From Sphingomonas faeni (GTDB taxonomy: Bacteria; Pseudomonadota; Alphaproteobacteria; Sphingomonadales; Sphingomonadaceae), in the NCBI RefSeq assembly GCF_024273235.1, contig NZ_JANBVH010000004.1, positions 108,441 through 172,440 of the forward strand: 64,000 bases of DNA, given 5' to 3'. Below, one piece after another: positions 1 to 8,471 of the stretch; position 1 is the stretch's first letter; each line of letters begins with the position of its first letter. Made by a program: the position numbers and the translations under genes. The notes under the pieces are model-generated. The model made no database searches, had not been told where the DNA came from, and saw nothing but the letters and a program-made list of their open reading frames with translations.

Positions 1-262
1 GCCCGTCCGCATCGACCAGCGCCTGCGTCATCGCGTCGATCTGTGGATGCGAAAACCCCGCATGCGTCACCGGAATCGCGACATAACGCAGCCCCGCAGC
101 CTCAGCCGCCGCGCGGATCGAGTCGCCCGAAGGCTGCCCCGCATCCTCGTCGTCCGGCCGGTTGTTGACGATCGTCTTGAACCCCGCCGCGGCGATGTCC
201 GCGACCTGCTCGACCGCGATCTGCGGCGCGACCGAAATGCTTTCGTTGATGTGCCGTATCAT
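1..262 (-). CDS. TIGR01244-type sulfur transferase / DUF442 phosphatase-like protein (C-terminus cut by window edge)
   Basis: The reverse strand reads from an ATG at 262 off the left edge, giving 87 residues that begin MIRHINESISVAPQ and include IVNNRPDDEDAGQPSGD and YVAIPVTHAGFSHPQI. These are hallmarks of the DUF442 (beta-lactamase hydrolase-like) family, a tyrosine-phosphatase-like fold annotated as TIGR01244 sulfur transferase. The catalytic Cys loop would lie beyond the edge and cannot be checked. The ATG overlaps the recQ stop in an ATGA, so it is probably translated by coupling after recQ. Function in the cell is inferred from family only (sulfide or persulfide handling). Confidence 0.8.
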   Translation of the reverse strand, partial: MIRHINESISVAPQIAVEQVADIAAAGFKTIVNNRPDDEDAGQPSGDSIRAAAEAAGLRYVAIPVTHAGFSHPQIDAMTQALVDADG

Positions 263-2028
263 GCGGACTCGCGGATCACCTGGAGGAAGGCATCCCCATA
301 GGCGTCGAGTTTCCGCGCGCCAATGCCTGAAAGCACCGCGAGCGCCGCCCGCGACGCCGGCCGCTGCGCCGCCATGTCACGCAGCACCGAATCGTGGAAG
401 ATCACATACGGCGGAACGCCCGCCTCCTTCGCCAGATCGCGCCGGCGTACCCGCAAGGCCTCGAACAGCGGATCGTCGACCGGGTTCGGGGTCGCGCCCG
501 GCGCAGCCTTGCGCCGCCGCTCCCGCTTGGGCGGCACGACGATCGAAACCGTCGCCTCGCCCTTGAGTATCGCCTTCGCCGCCGGCCCGAACTCCAGGCC
601 GCCATGCGGATTGGTGCGCAAAGCATCTTTCAGCATCAGCGCGCGTGACACGGGCTTCAGCAACGCCACCTCGTCGCCCTCGACGATCCCGTACACCGAC
701 AGCGCCTCATGCCCGTTCATCAGGCTGCGTTCCGACGACACCCCCGTCAGGATCCCCTCGATATAGCCGACGCCGAACATCTGCCCGGTCCGGAACACCG
801 CTGACAGGAATTTCCGCGCGGTCTCGGTCGCGTCCACCGCATCGACATTGCCGAGGCAATTGTCGCAATTCCCGCAATCCTCCTGGCGGTCCTCGCCGAA
901 ATGCTTGAGCAGGATCCGCCGCCGGCACCCGGCCGTCTCGACCAGCCCGCCCATCGCCGTCAGCCGTTGGCGCTCGCCAGCCTGCCGCTCGGGCTCGACC
1001 TCGCCGATCCGCTGCCGCGCGCGCGCGAAATCCTCCGCGCCCCAGAACAAATGCGCGATCGCCGGGTCGCCGTCACGCCCCGCGCGCCCCGTCTCCTGAT
1101 AATAGGCCTCGATCGATTTCGGCAGCCCGGCATGGCACACGAACCGAACGTCGGGCTTGTCGATCCCCATCCCGAACGCGACCGTGGCGCAGATCACCAT
1201 GTCCTCGCTCGCGACGAAATCCGCCTGGTTCTTCGCGCGCACCTGCGGATCGAGCCCGGCATGATACGCCCGCGTCGGTCGCCCGCTCCGCCCCAGCGCC
1301 TCCGCCAGCTTCTCGGTCGCCGCCCGCGTCTGTGCGTAAACGATCCCCGGCCCCGGGATCTTCTCCAGGATATCCGCGATCTGCCGATTGACGTTGTCGC
1401 GCCCCGAAATCGCATAGCGGATGTTTGGCCGGTCGAACCCCGATACGATCAGCCCCTCGCGCGAAATCCCCAGCTGCTCGAGGATGTCCGCCCGCGTATG
1501 CGCATCCGCCGTCGCCGTCAGCGCCAGCCGCGGAACCTCCGGAAAGCTGTCGAGCAACGGCCGCAGCAACCGGTAGTCCGGCCGGAAATCATGCCCCCAC
1601 TCACTGACGCAATGCGCCTCGTCGATCGCAAACAAGCTGAGCTTGGCCTGGCTGAGCAGGTTCCGAAAACTCTCGTTCGAAGCCCGCTCCGGCGCGACGT
1701 ACAGCAGGTCGAGATCCCCCGCCCGAAACCGTGCGATCGTCTCCTCGCGATTGGTATCGACGCTGGTCAAGGTCGCCGCCTTGATCCCGACCGCCGTCGC
1801 GGCGCGCAACTGGTCGTGCATCAACGCGATCAGCGGCGACACGACCACGCACGTCCCCTCCAGCATCGTCGCCGGCAACTGATAACACAGCGACTTCCCC
1901 GCCCCCGTCGGCATGACCGCCAGAGTCCGCTGCCCCGCAAGCACCCGATCAACGACATCGCGCTGCACGCCACGAAAATCAGGAAAGCCAAAGATGCGCT
2001 GGAGATCGGGAAGAGGGTCGAGTGCCAT
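259..2028 (-). CDS. recQ: ATP-dependent DNA helicase RecQ
   Basis: 3'-5' superfamily 2 helicase of recombination and replication-fork repair. From the chosen start (MALDPLPDLQ, 589 aa) Walker A PTGAGKS is at about residues 40-46 and the DEAH box (FAIDEAHCVSEW) at about 136. The helicase C-terminal domain contains QETGRAGRDGD, the RQC zinc-binding cysteines lie in CRRRILLKHFGE then CGNCDNC, and the last 75 residues form an HRDC domain. Domain order and length match bacterial RecQ. The frame is open further upstream to 2079 with a possible ATG at 2052, and no strong ribosome site decides the start. The stop overlaps the next start (ATGA). Confidence 0.95.
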   Translation of the reverse strand: MALDPLPDLQRIFGFPDFRGVQRDVVDRVLAGQRTLAVMPTGAGKSLCYQLPATMLEGTCVVVSPLIALMHDQLRAATAVGIKAATLTSVDTNREETIARFRAGDLDLLYVAPERASNESFRNLLSQAKLSLFAIDEAHCVSEWGHDFRPDYRLLRPLLDSFPEVPRLALTATADAHTRADILEQLGISREGLIVSGFDRPNIRYAISGRDNVNRQIADILEKIPGPGIVYAQTRAATEKLAEALGRSGRPTRAYHAGLDPQVRAKNQADFVASEDMVICATVAFGMGIDKPDVRFVCHAGLPKSIEAYYQETGRAGRDGDPAIAHLFWGAEDFARARQRIGEVEPERQAGERQRLTAMGGLVETAGCRRRILLKHFGEDRQEDCGNCDNCLGNVDAVDATETARKFLSAVFRTGQMFGVGYIEGILTGVSSERSLMNGHEALSVYGIVEGDEVALLKPVSRALMLKDALRTNPHGGLEFGPAAKAILKGEATVSIVVPPKRERRRKAAPGATPNPVDDPLFEALRVRRRDLAKEAGVPPYVIFHDSVLRDMAAQRPASRAALAVLSGIGARKLDAYGDAFLQVIRESA

Positions 2029-2154
2029 TGCCAAGCGATCTAGGCGCGGCATGCCGCCCCGTCGAGGGCGCGCATACATTCATTCCCGCCCGGAAAATCG
2101 TTGCGGCCGCGTCACGATGTGCAACACCCTTCGCATTGGTTCAGGAGAAATGGC

Positions 2155-3129
2155 GTGACAGGCTCAATTGCTCGCGGCGGTGTCGCGGCGTTCCTCTCGG
2201 TCGCGCTCCTCCCGATCGGAAGCCCGGCCTCCGCCGCCGACAAGGACGTGCCGGTTCGCGACGTGCCCATCGGTGGCATGATCGCCGCGACGATCGACGG
2301 CATGCCGGTCACGCTGCGCGTCGATCCCGGCGCTCCCGGGCTCGTCCTGATGACCACCGCCGCCGCCGACCGGCTCGGGTTGAAAGGCGGGATGATGGAG
2401 CTCGGCTATTCGGTAGGCGGGCAGGGCGCGATGCAGGCTACGACCGTGCGGCCGATGACGCTCGGGGCCACCCGCGTGAAACGCCGGATCGGCTTTCCCA
2501 GCCGCAAGAAGGTGGCGATCGACGCGCGCTGGATCGGCCGTGCCTATGCGACCGTCGGCGATGGCAGCATCGGGCCGGGATCGCTCCCGGAACCGGTCGT
2601 GCGCATCGCCCTCCATGCGCCCCGCGCGGGCGAACGGACGGTCGCGCTGCCGATGGTCGATGGCGGCGGCCTGTTCGGGCGGCTGTCGGGCGAGTTCGCG
2701 CAGATCATGATCGGCGGCCAGCCCGTCCGCATCCGCTTCGACCCCTATCATCCGCGCACCACGGTCACCGCCAACGCCGCGTCGCTGATCGCCGAGGCAC
2801 AGCGCGGCACGCTCACGGGCAGTGCCGAACCGGTCGAGATCGCGTTCGGCATCGCGCGGCCGGTACGGACGATGACGCTCGCCACCCCGCTCGCGGTCGG
2901 ACCGCTGCTGCTCTCGACGCTCGGCGTCCGCACCAGCGACGTCGGCAGCGCCGCCACGATTCCCGAAGCCGACGCGGCGCCACCCGATCCCGACGAGATC
3001 GTCGTCACCGCCAAGGGCAAACGCGACCCCAAACGCGACCGCCTGACACTGGGCGCCGACCTTCTCGATCGCTGCTCCGCCATCGTCTTCGACCGCCCGG
3101 CGCAACAGGTTCAGCTGACGTGCGGATAG
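2155..3129 (+). CDS. secreted retropepsin-like (aspartyl-protease-fold) protein
   Basis: GTG at 2155 is preceded by AGGAG at 2143-2147 (7-nt spacing); a nearer ATG at 2150 is followed at once by a stop, so GTG is preferred. The 324-aa product starts with a signal peptide ending about ...GSPASAADKD. Two similar halves each carry a pattern of the sort IDGMPVTLRVDPGAPGLVLM and IGGQPVRIRFDPYHPRTTV, resembling the flap and active-site strand of retropepsin-like secreted proteins. The usual D-T/S-G-A reads D-P-G-A, so catalysis is doubtful. No operon partner is evident. The family call is inferred from pattern only. Confidence 0.6.
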   Translation: MTGSIARGGVAAFLSVALLPIGSPASAADKDVPVRDVPIGGMIAATIDGMPVTLRVDPGAPGLVLMTTAAADRLGLKGGMMELGYSVGGQGAMQATTVRPMTLGATRVKRRIGFPSRKKVAIDARWIGRAYATVGDGSIGPGSLPEPVVRIALHAPRAGERTVALPMVDGGGLFGRLSGEFAQIMIGGQPVRIRFDPYHPRTTVTANAASLIAEAQRGTLTGSAEPVEIAFGIARPVRTMTLATPLAVGPLLLSTLGVRTSDVGSAATIPEADAAPPDPDEIVVTAKGKRDPKRDRLTLGADLLDRCSAIVFDRPAQQVQLTCG

Positions 3130-3152
3130 GGTATTGCCGGTCGCGTCCGACG

Positions 3153-3581
3153 CTAACTAGTTTTATTGATTGCTTTGCGGGCGCCGACGAAAATGCCCGT
3201 CAAAACCATGCCGACAAGTCCGAGTACCGTGACGGCGGTACTACCGACCAGCAGATCAAGCACGCTTTCGTCCAGATCGAAGCCGCGCCAATGACTGCCG
3301 TCGAGCACGAGTAAAGCGAACGAGCCGGCAGAGTAGGCCGACATATAACGGAACGCCTTGTTGGCGGACGGTGCGATCAGCTTGTCGAGTTCGGCTACGG
3401 TGGTGCTACTGCGGCGAAGATCCTCGAAATCCTGCTGAAGTTTTTCCTTGTCTGCTGTAACCTCGTTGAAACGCTCGCGGAGCGTTTCCAGTTCGCCCTT
3501 GTAATCGATCGGCTGAGTGATCGGCAGGCTGACTGGCGCCCGGTCGAGATCATCGAGTGACGCACGTTCGATTGAAGGCAC
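3153..3581 (-). CDS. small membrane protein, putative toxin partner of the Panacea antitoxin
   Basis: 142 aa from a GTG at 3581 with GGAG 3 nt upstream; the frame is open further 5' but has no clear start. The first 30 residues are polar, residues about 29-60 are charged and predicted coiled coil (ELETLRERFNEVTADKEKLQ), and the C-terminal third holds two hydrophobic segments (YMSAYSAGSFALLVLDG and LLVGSTAVTVLGLVGMVLTG) ending in a short basic tail. It lies 26 bp downstream of the Panacea gene on the same strand, the layout of PanAT toxin-antitoxin operons, some of whose toxins are membrane proteins. I know no named family for it; the toxin role is inferred from context. GC content is below that of the neighbours. 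Confidence 0.7.
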   Translation of the reverse strand: MPSIERASLDDLDRAPVSLPITQPIDYKGELETLRERFNEVTADKEKLQQDFEDLRRSSTTVAELDKLIAPSANKAFRYMSAYSAGSFALLVLDGSHWRGFDLDESVLDLLVGSTAVTVLGLVGMVLTGIFVGARKAINKTS

Positions 3582-3607
3582 GAACTCCGGAAGATCGCCC
3601 GCGGTGG

Positions 3608-4075
3608 TCAGGCCAGGATCCGCCCTGCCTGAGCGAGCGCCAGATAATGCGCGCGGATGTCCTCGTTTGGAATAACCGCGTTACGCCCGCGGCCATAATA
3701 CGACCGGGACCAGGGCGTGTTGGGTTGATGCGTCAGATCGGACAACTCCCGCGCGCTCTTCTGCCCGTACTTATTCCAGACGTGTTGGACCACGGCACGC
3801 TCCGGATCGGTAAAAGCCGCTGTCGGCGTAGATCCATCGTAATCGCGAACCTTGCCGCTCGCGCTGCCGAGATCCCGTAATCGATTCCAGATAGACCGGA
3901 AGACTGGGCCATTGTCCCACGCTTCTGGTTGGGCATCGACCAGCGGGACGCCTGCGATAGCCAAGTTCCAGCCATCGGCGATGTACGTCAGCTTTTGCAG
4001 CTTCATTTGCGGCATTGCGTGGCCCGCCAGATCCGCGAAGGCATTTGCAACGGCCGCGGGCGAATAGTTAGGCAT
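3608..4075 (-). CDS. Panacea (SocA/GepA, DUF4065) domain antitoxin-like protein
   Basis: 155 aa. The N-terminal half has the Panacea signature: MKLQKLTYIADGWNLAIAG at about residues 23-41 followed by PEAWDNGPVFRSIWNRL, matching the SocA/GepA pattern KLQKLLYYAQGW...EAWxxGPV. The C-terminal half (VWNKYGQKSARELSDLTHQ, PWSRSY) also fits that family. Panacea domains neutralise unrelated toxins encoded beside them; Caulobacter SocA is a proteolytic adaptor for SocB. Here the partner would be the membrane protein just downstream. The 98-bp upstream gap is AT-richer and presumably holds the promoter. Confidence 0.85.
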   Translation of the reverse strand: MPNYSPAAVANAFADLAGHAMPQMKLQKLTYIADGWNLAIAGVPLVDAQPEAWDNGPVFRSIWNRLRDLGSASGKVRDYDGSTPTAAFTDPERAVVQHVWNKYGQKSARELSDLTHQPNTPWSRSYYGRGRNAVIPNEDIRAHYLALAQAGRILA

Positions 4076-4173
4076 CTACTCCTCCCATTTGATGAGTACG
4101 GCGGGCTCGACACGGAACAATGTAGGAACGCTGCAGACGCATATCAAATTGTACGTCGAGATACAATCAACCG

Positions 4174-6003
4174 CTACTCCGCCGCCAACGCCCCATCGTC
4201 ATCCCCGGCACGCTCTTGCGCCTGCCGGTTCCACATCTCCGCATACACGCCGCCCTGCCGCAGCAGGTCCGCATGCGTGCCCTTCTCGACGATGCGCCCC
4301 GCCTCCAGCACGACGATCTGGTCCGCATGCACCACGGTCGACAGCCGGTGCGCGATCACGATCGTCGTCCGCCCGCGCTCGATCGCCTCGAGCGTGTCGA
4401 GGATCTCCGCCTCGGTTCGGCTATCCAGCGCCGAGGTAGCCTCGTCCAGGATCAAAATCGGCGGGTTCTTCAGCAACGTCCGCGCGATCGCCACGCGCTG
4501 TTTCTCGCCACCCGACAGCTTCAACCCGCGCTCGCCTACCCGCGTCGCATACCCCAAAGGCTGGCGCTCGATGAAGCCCGAGATCGCCGCGCCCCTCGCC
4601 GCCGCCTCGACCTCGGGCATCGCCGCCCCCTCGCGGCCATAGGCGATATTGTACCCGATCGTGTCGTTGAACAGCACCGTATCCTGCGGCACGATGCCGA
4701 TCGCGGCACGCAAAGACGCTTGCCGCACCTGCGCGATATCCTGCCCATCGACGGTGATCCGCCCGCCCGTCAGGTCGTAGAACCGGTACAGCAACCGCGC
4801 GAGTGTCGACTTGCCCGCCCCCGACGGCCCCACCACCGCCAGCGTAGATCCCGCCGGCACGTCCAGCTCCAGATCGCGCAGGATCGGCCGCCCGGCATCA
4901 TACCCGAACGAAACCCCCTCGAACCGGACATGCCCCGCGCTCACCGCCAGCGCCGGCGCACCCGGCGCATCGACCACCGTCGCCGGCGTATCGATCAGGT
5001 CGAACATCGCCGCCATGTCGAGCGCACCCTGCCGGATCGTGCGATACACCATCCCCAACAGGTCGAGCGGGCGGAACAGCTGCGCCAGCAGCGTCGACAC
5101 GAACACCACGTCGCCGGCCGACGCCTCGCCCCGGCTCCACCGCCACACGACGAACCCCATGCCGCCGGCCAGCATCACATTGGTGATCAGCGCCTGCCCG
5201 AGGTTCAGCCACGCGAGCGAATTCTCACTCTTCACCGCCGCCTCTGAATAGGCCGTGATCGCGCTATCGTAGCGCCGCGCCTCGCGCTCCTCGGCGCCGA
5301 AATACTTCACGGTCTCGAAGTTCAGCAGCGAATCCACCGCATGCGCCACCGCCCCGGTATCAAGGTCGTTCATCCGCGCCCGCAAGGCATTGCGCCAGTC
5401 GGTCACCATCCGCGTGAACGCGATATAGCCGACCACCATCACGATCGTCGCGACGACCAGCGGCCACCCGAACTTGGTCCAGAACAGCCCGAGCACCAGC
5501 ACGAGTTCGAACACCGTCGGCGCGATGTTGAACAGCAGGAAATACAGCATCGTGTCGATGCTCTTGGTGCCCCGCTCGACCACCTTGGTGACCGCACCCG
5601 TCCGCCGCGACAGATGGAAATCGAGGCTCAGCGCATGCAGATGGCGAAACACCTGCGCCGCCAGCCGTCGCGACGCGTCCTGCCCGACCCGCTCGAACAC
5701 CGCATTGCGCAGATTGTCGAACAACGTCGTCCCGAACCGCGACGCGGCATATCCGACCACCAGCAAGACGACCAAGGTCAGCGCCCCGCGATCGTTCCCC
5801 GCCATCCGGTCGACCGCATATTTCAGCGTGAACGCGGCGCCAAACACCTGGATCAGCTTCGACGCGATCACCAGCAGCATCGCGACGACGATCCGCGCCT
5901 TCAGCTTCGGCTGCCCAGCCGGCCACAGAAACGGCAGGAAGCGGCGGAGCGTGGGGAGCAGCGGCTGGTCCGCACGCGTCGAGGTGTAGGTATCAGGGGG
6001 CAT
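4174..6003 (-). CDS. Atm1-type ABC exporter (fused permease and ATPase)
   Basis: 609 aa from ATG 6003 (MPPDTYTSTRADQ); upstream in-frame codons look non-coding. The N-terminal 300 residues form a six-helix exporter permease containing the Atm1/HMT1 signature DSLLNFETVKYFGAE. The C-terminal ATPase has Walker A GPSGAGKS, the Q-loop in IGIVPQDTVLFND, signature LSGGEKQRVAIARTLL and Walker B ILILDEATSALD. It is a half-transporter that would work as a homodimer in the inner membrane. Characterised relatives export glutathione-linked sulfur compounds or metal conjugates; substrate here is inferred. No operon partner. Confidence 0.92.
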   Translation of the reverse strand: MPPDTYTSTRADQPLLPTLRRFLPFLWPAGQPKLKARIVVAMLLVIASKLIQVFGAAFTLKYAVDRMAGNDRGALTLVVLLVVGYAASRFGTTLFDNLRNAVFERVGQDASRRLAAQVFRHLHALSLDFHLSRRTGAVTKVVERGTKSIDTMLYFLLFNIAPTVFELVLVLGLFWTKFGWPLVVATIVMVVGYIAFTRMVTDWRNALRARMNDLDTGAVAHAVDSLLNFETVKYFGAEEREARRYDSAITAYSEAAVKSENSLAWLNLGQALITNVMLAGGMGFVVWRWSRGEASAGDVVFVSTLLAQLFRPLDLLGMVYRTIRQGALDMAAMFDLIDTPATVVDAPGAPALAVSAGHVRFEGVSFGYDAGRPILRDLELDVPAGSTLAVVGPSGAGKSTLARLLYRFYDLTGGRITVDGQDIAQVRQASLRAAIGIVPQDTVLFNDTIGYNIAYGREGAAMPEVEAAARGAAISGFIERQPLGYATRVGERGLKLSGGEKQRVAIARTLLKNPPILILDEATSALDSRTEAEILDTLEAIERGRTTIVIAHRLSTVVHADQIVVLEAGRIVEKGTHADLLRQGGVYAEMWNRQAQERAGDDDGALAAE

Positions 6004-6124
6004 GGATCGACGCGATGTAGGCGCAGTCAAGCCCCGGTGAAAGCAGTTGGGGGAACAATCCTGCCACTTCGTCGCTTTTATCGATACGTCCTGCCGCAAC
6101 GGCGTGTCGCAACCGGAGAGTGAA

Positions 6125-6355
6125 ATGGAACCGCTGTTCTACGTCATGGCCATCATGGGTTGCGGCGACGGCAATGTGAACTGCACCGAGGCCCGGGTCA
6201 TCCCCGCGCGCTACGAGACGATGGCGCAGTGCCGTGCGGCGCTGCCCGAGCAGCTGGCGCAGAACACCAATGTTCCCTATCCGATGATCGGCGCAAACTG
6301 CCGTGCGAGCGGCATGGCCATGGCCAAGGCGGGCAAGGCCAAGCCGCAGGGCTGA
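6125..6355 (+). CDS. small Cys-containing protein of unknown function
   Basis: 76 aa from ATG 6125 with GGAGAG 5 nt upstream. The sequence begins MEPLFYVMAIMGCGDGNVNC and has four cysteines (C13, C20, C36, C59 approximately) with a short hydrophobic N-terminus that might be a membrane anchor or poor signal sequence. The C-terminus is alanine- and lysine-rich (MAMAKAGKAKPQG). I do not recognise the family. A good ribosome site and stop-free frame of normal codon use support it being real. Confidence 0.65.
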   Translation: MEPLFYVMAIMGCGDGNVNCTEARVIPARYETMAQCRAALPEQLAQNTNVPYPMIGANCRASGMAMAKAGKAKPQG

Positions 6356-6480
6356 TCGCCGTTGTTGCGACGTCTGGGTGGGAGCGGGGCTGGTCTTGAG
6401 GACCCCCACCACGTGGATCCTATACGCCATGACCGTTCCGCCGTCATAGCCGACATCAAAGTATAGACGCTGTAAAAGCA

Positions 6481-6531
6481 TGTTTCCCCGCGAAGGCGGG
6501 GATCCAGACTAGGCTCCCGCCTTCGCGAGAG
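6481..6531. repeat. family E palindromic repeat (short copy)
   Basis: The sequence ccccgcgaaggcgggg at 6486-6501 is a perfect hairpin, followed by an inverted partial copy (ctcccgccttcgcgag). The same core recurs at 34247-34326. It fills the space between two convergent genes and may terminate transcription. Confidence 0.7.
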
Positions 6532-6581
6532 AACATTGCCTTCGCGGAATAACGTCTACGCCTGAGCGCCCCCCGCGCGCC

Positions 6582-7025
6582 TCAGCGAGCGTAGCATTTC
6601 TCCATATACGACACCCGTGAGCGCCCATCGCCATGCGTCGCGTCGCCGGGAAACGACCGCATCGTCGTCCCCAACCGGCTGAGTTCGTCGCGCGACAGCC
6701 ACCCCTGGATCTTGCCCTGCTGCACCGCCCAGCAATCCGCCGCGGCCTCGCCCGGCCCGAAGATGTGATGCGCGCATTCATGCGTGTACCAGAAGAGTTG
6801 CTGCGCACGCGGCAGATCGAGCACGCGGGGGTGGAGGATGATCCGGCCCTTATAGGCGGCGGCGATGTCGTCGATCGGCTTGATCATCGTATCGACCGGT
6901 CCACAGGTCGCGCGATAGCCCGCGAGCAGCAACGCACCGGGTACGATCAGAGTCTGCGCGGCCGCGGGGTGCGGGGCGGTGGTGAGCAAGGCCGCCGCAG
7001 CGCCTGCGAGAATGGATTTGAACAT
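6582..7025 (-). CDS. secreted HExxH-type putative metallopeptidase
   Basis: 147 aa from ATG 7025 (MFKSILAGAAAALL), giving a signal peptide that ends near AAAQ. The mature part contains WYTHECAHHIFGPGEAAADCW: an HExxH zinc site (HECAH) with a downstream Glu in the GEAAADCW helix, as in small M48-like secreted metalloproteins. Four cysteines could form two disulfides. It stands alone. Peptidase activity is inferred from the motif; it could equally be an inactive zinc-fold protein. Confidence 0.75.
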   Translation of the reverse strand: MFKSILAGAAAALLTTAPHPAAAQTLIVPGALLLAGYRATCGPVDTMIKPIDDIAAAYKGRIILHPRVLDLPRAQQLFWYTHECAHHIFGPGEAAADCWAVQQGKIQGWLSRDELSRLGTTMRSFPGDATHGDGRSRVSYMEKCYAR

Positions 7026-7126
7026 GGGTGTCCTGGCCCCGCGAAGCGCGAGGACGAGCAAGAGTCCGGCATTGGATGGCGTCGGTCGACGATGCCGATC
7101 GGGGAGCGATCGGGGGCCGCGCTCGT

Positions 7127-7330
7127 CTAGCGGAAGCGCTCGGTCTGCCGTCCCTTGATACGCTGGGTCACGCGCTGGTCTTCGGCTTCGGCGGCGATCG
7201 CCGTGGCCCTCGCGCAGACGGCGGTGTGCTGCGCCGGGCGGCGCGCCAATGCGGTCGCAGGGCGCGGGCTCGCAGGGGATGCGTGCGCACGGGATCGCGA
7301 TCCCGCACCCGCGAGAAATCGTGGTTGCAT
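7127..7330 (-). CDS. possible small basic protein
   Basis: 67 aa from ATG 7330, preceded by GGAG with 6-nt spacing, which is the main reason for listing it. Composition is Ala/Arg-rich with a polar C-terminus (AEAEDQRVTQRIKGRQTERF). No domain is recognised. It lies about 115 bp downstream, in minus orientation, of a promoter-like block (7446-7502) that also occurs upstream of the tps operon. The rest of 7026-7602 holds nothing else I can support. Confidence 0.35.
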   Translation of the reverse strand: MQPRFLAGAGSRSRAHASPASPRPATALARRPAQHTAVCARATAIAAEAEDQRVTQRIKGRQTERFR

Positions 7331-7445
7331 GGTAAGACTCCGCCGATGTCGTTCAATCGCGTCACCCAGGGCTCACGCCGGCAGCGGAGCGGGGGATGTT
7401 CCCGAACTCTTCGGTAGGTGCGACTTATGCGCATCCATGAGGGCA

Positions 7446-7502
7446 GAGGTTCGCGATGTAGTCGCGCAACCGGCCTAACCTATGTTGGTCGTACAAGATA
7501 AA
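7446..7502 (-). promoter_or_regulatory. putative regulatory block shared with the tps operon leader
   Basis: Contains gaggttcgcgatgtag (7446-7460), taacctatgt (7476-7485) and caagataaa (7494-7502). The same three blocks in the same order occur at 13929-14001, with spacing between the last two of 8 bp here and 19 bp there, a difference of about one helical turn. The role as a promoter or operator is inference. Confidence 0.4.
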
Positions 7503-7602
7503 CGTCGGATATCTTAGAAGGATGCACGTTGTAAGAATCTTAATCTGGATTATAGCAAAGTCAGATAACCTGGATCACTACTTCACGATCGGCGCGGACT
7601 TT

Positions 7603-8319
7603 ATGGCTATGCATGACGACCCGCGCGCCTTGTCGGACGCTCGACCTTTCGATCGTCGCGACGGTCAGTTGGAGGCGCTCGGCCGGTCGGAGTCCGCTGC
7701 GCAGGTCCGCGATCGGATCGCGTGCTACCCAGGTGCGGTGCGGATGCCGGCGAACGACGTCGAACTCTACGTCGTCCGAAACTTCCTGACGCTCGACGAA
7801 TGTGGCGCCCTGATCGCGCTCATCGACGCCGATCGCGTGCCGTCACCGGTCGTGGGCGATGCCGCGGTGTCGCCGCATCGTACGAGCGAGACGTGTTACC
7901 TCTATCCCGGCCCGGCGCCGGTGACTGCGGTCGAGACCAAGCTGGACCAGCTGACCGGGCTCGAACCGGGCTATGGCGAGGCACTGCAGGGCCAGCGCTA
8001 TGCGGTCGGGCAGGAGTTCAAGCCGCATCACGATTATTTCGATACCGCACAGCCCTATTGGCTGGACCAGGTGACGATGGGCGGCCAGCGGACCTGGTCG
8101 GCGATGACCTTCCTCAACGAACCCGAGGCGGGCGGCCGGACGAACTTCCCGACCGCGGGGCTCGCGATCGCACCGAAAGCGGGCAATCTCGTGATCTGGA
8201 ACAACATGGACGACTGTGGCGCGCCGAACCCCGGATCGCTGCACCAGGGCATGCCGGTTGAGCAGGGCGTGAAGTACGTGCTGACGAAATGGTACCGCGA
8301 ACGCCCCTGGTGCCAGTGA
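7603..8319 (+). CDS. 2-oxoglutarate/Fe(II) oxygenase, prolyl 4-hydroxylase-like
   Basis: 238 aa from ATG 7603 (MAMHDDPRAL); an upstream ATG at 7522 would add 27 residues but its AAGG abuts the codon. The jelly-roll oxygenase motifs are present: HHDYFD gives the HxD iron ligands, and GSLHQGMPVEQGVKYVLTKWYRERPW supplies the distal His and a basic residue for 2-oxoglutarate. NLVIWNNMD is the usual strand before the distal His. These are the features of the P4Hc domain, so the enzyme probably hydroxylates a peptidyl residue; the target is unknown. No operon partner. Confidence 0.9.
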   Translation: MAMHDDPRALSDARPFDRRDGQLEALGRSESAAQVRDRIACYPGAVRMPANDVELYVVRNFLTLDECGALIALIDADRVPSPVVGDAAVSPHRTSETCYLYPGPAPVTAVETKLDQLTGLEPGYGEALQGQRYAVGQEFKPHHDYFDTAQPYWLDQVTMGGQRTWSAMTFLNEPEAGGRTNFPTAGLAIAPKAGNLVIWNNMDDCGAPNPGSLHQGMPVEQGVKYVLTKWYRERPWCQ

Positions 8320-8334
8320 CGCGCCAAGCTCTGT

Positions 8335-8461
8335 GATCCTCCCCCGCCAGGGGGAGGTGGCTGGCACTTGCCAGACGGAGGGGGAGGAATAGGCAACGTA
8401 GGTTGCGCGTTCCGCCCCCTCCGTCACCTGCGGTGCCACCTCCCCCTGGCGGGGGAGGATC
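8335..8461. repeat. family A palindromic repeat, copy 1
   Basis: Two-armed imperfect palindrome, each arm with a hairpin of the form tcctcccccgccagggggag, then a second stem and a ggaggggg block. It lies between the convergent ends of the oxygenase and the L,D-transpeptidase. Further copies at 18822, 23390, 27231, 42758 and 60727. Confidence 0.9.
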
Positions 8462-8471
8462 GAGACGTTCG

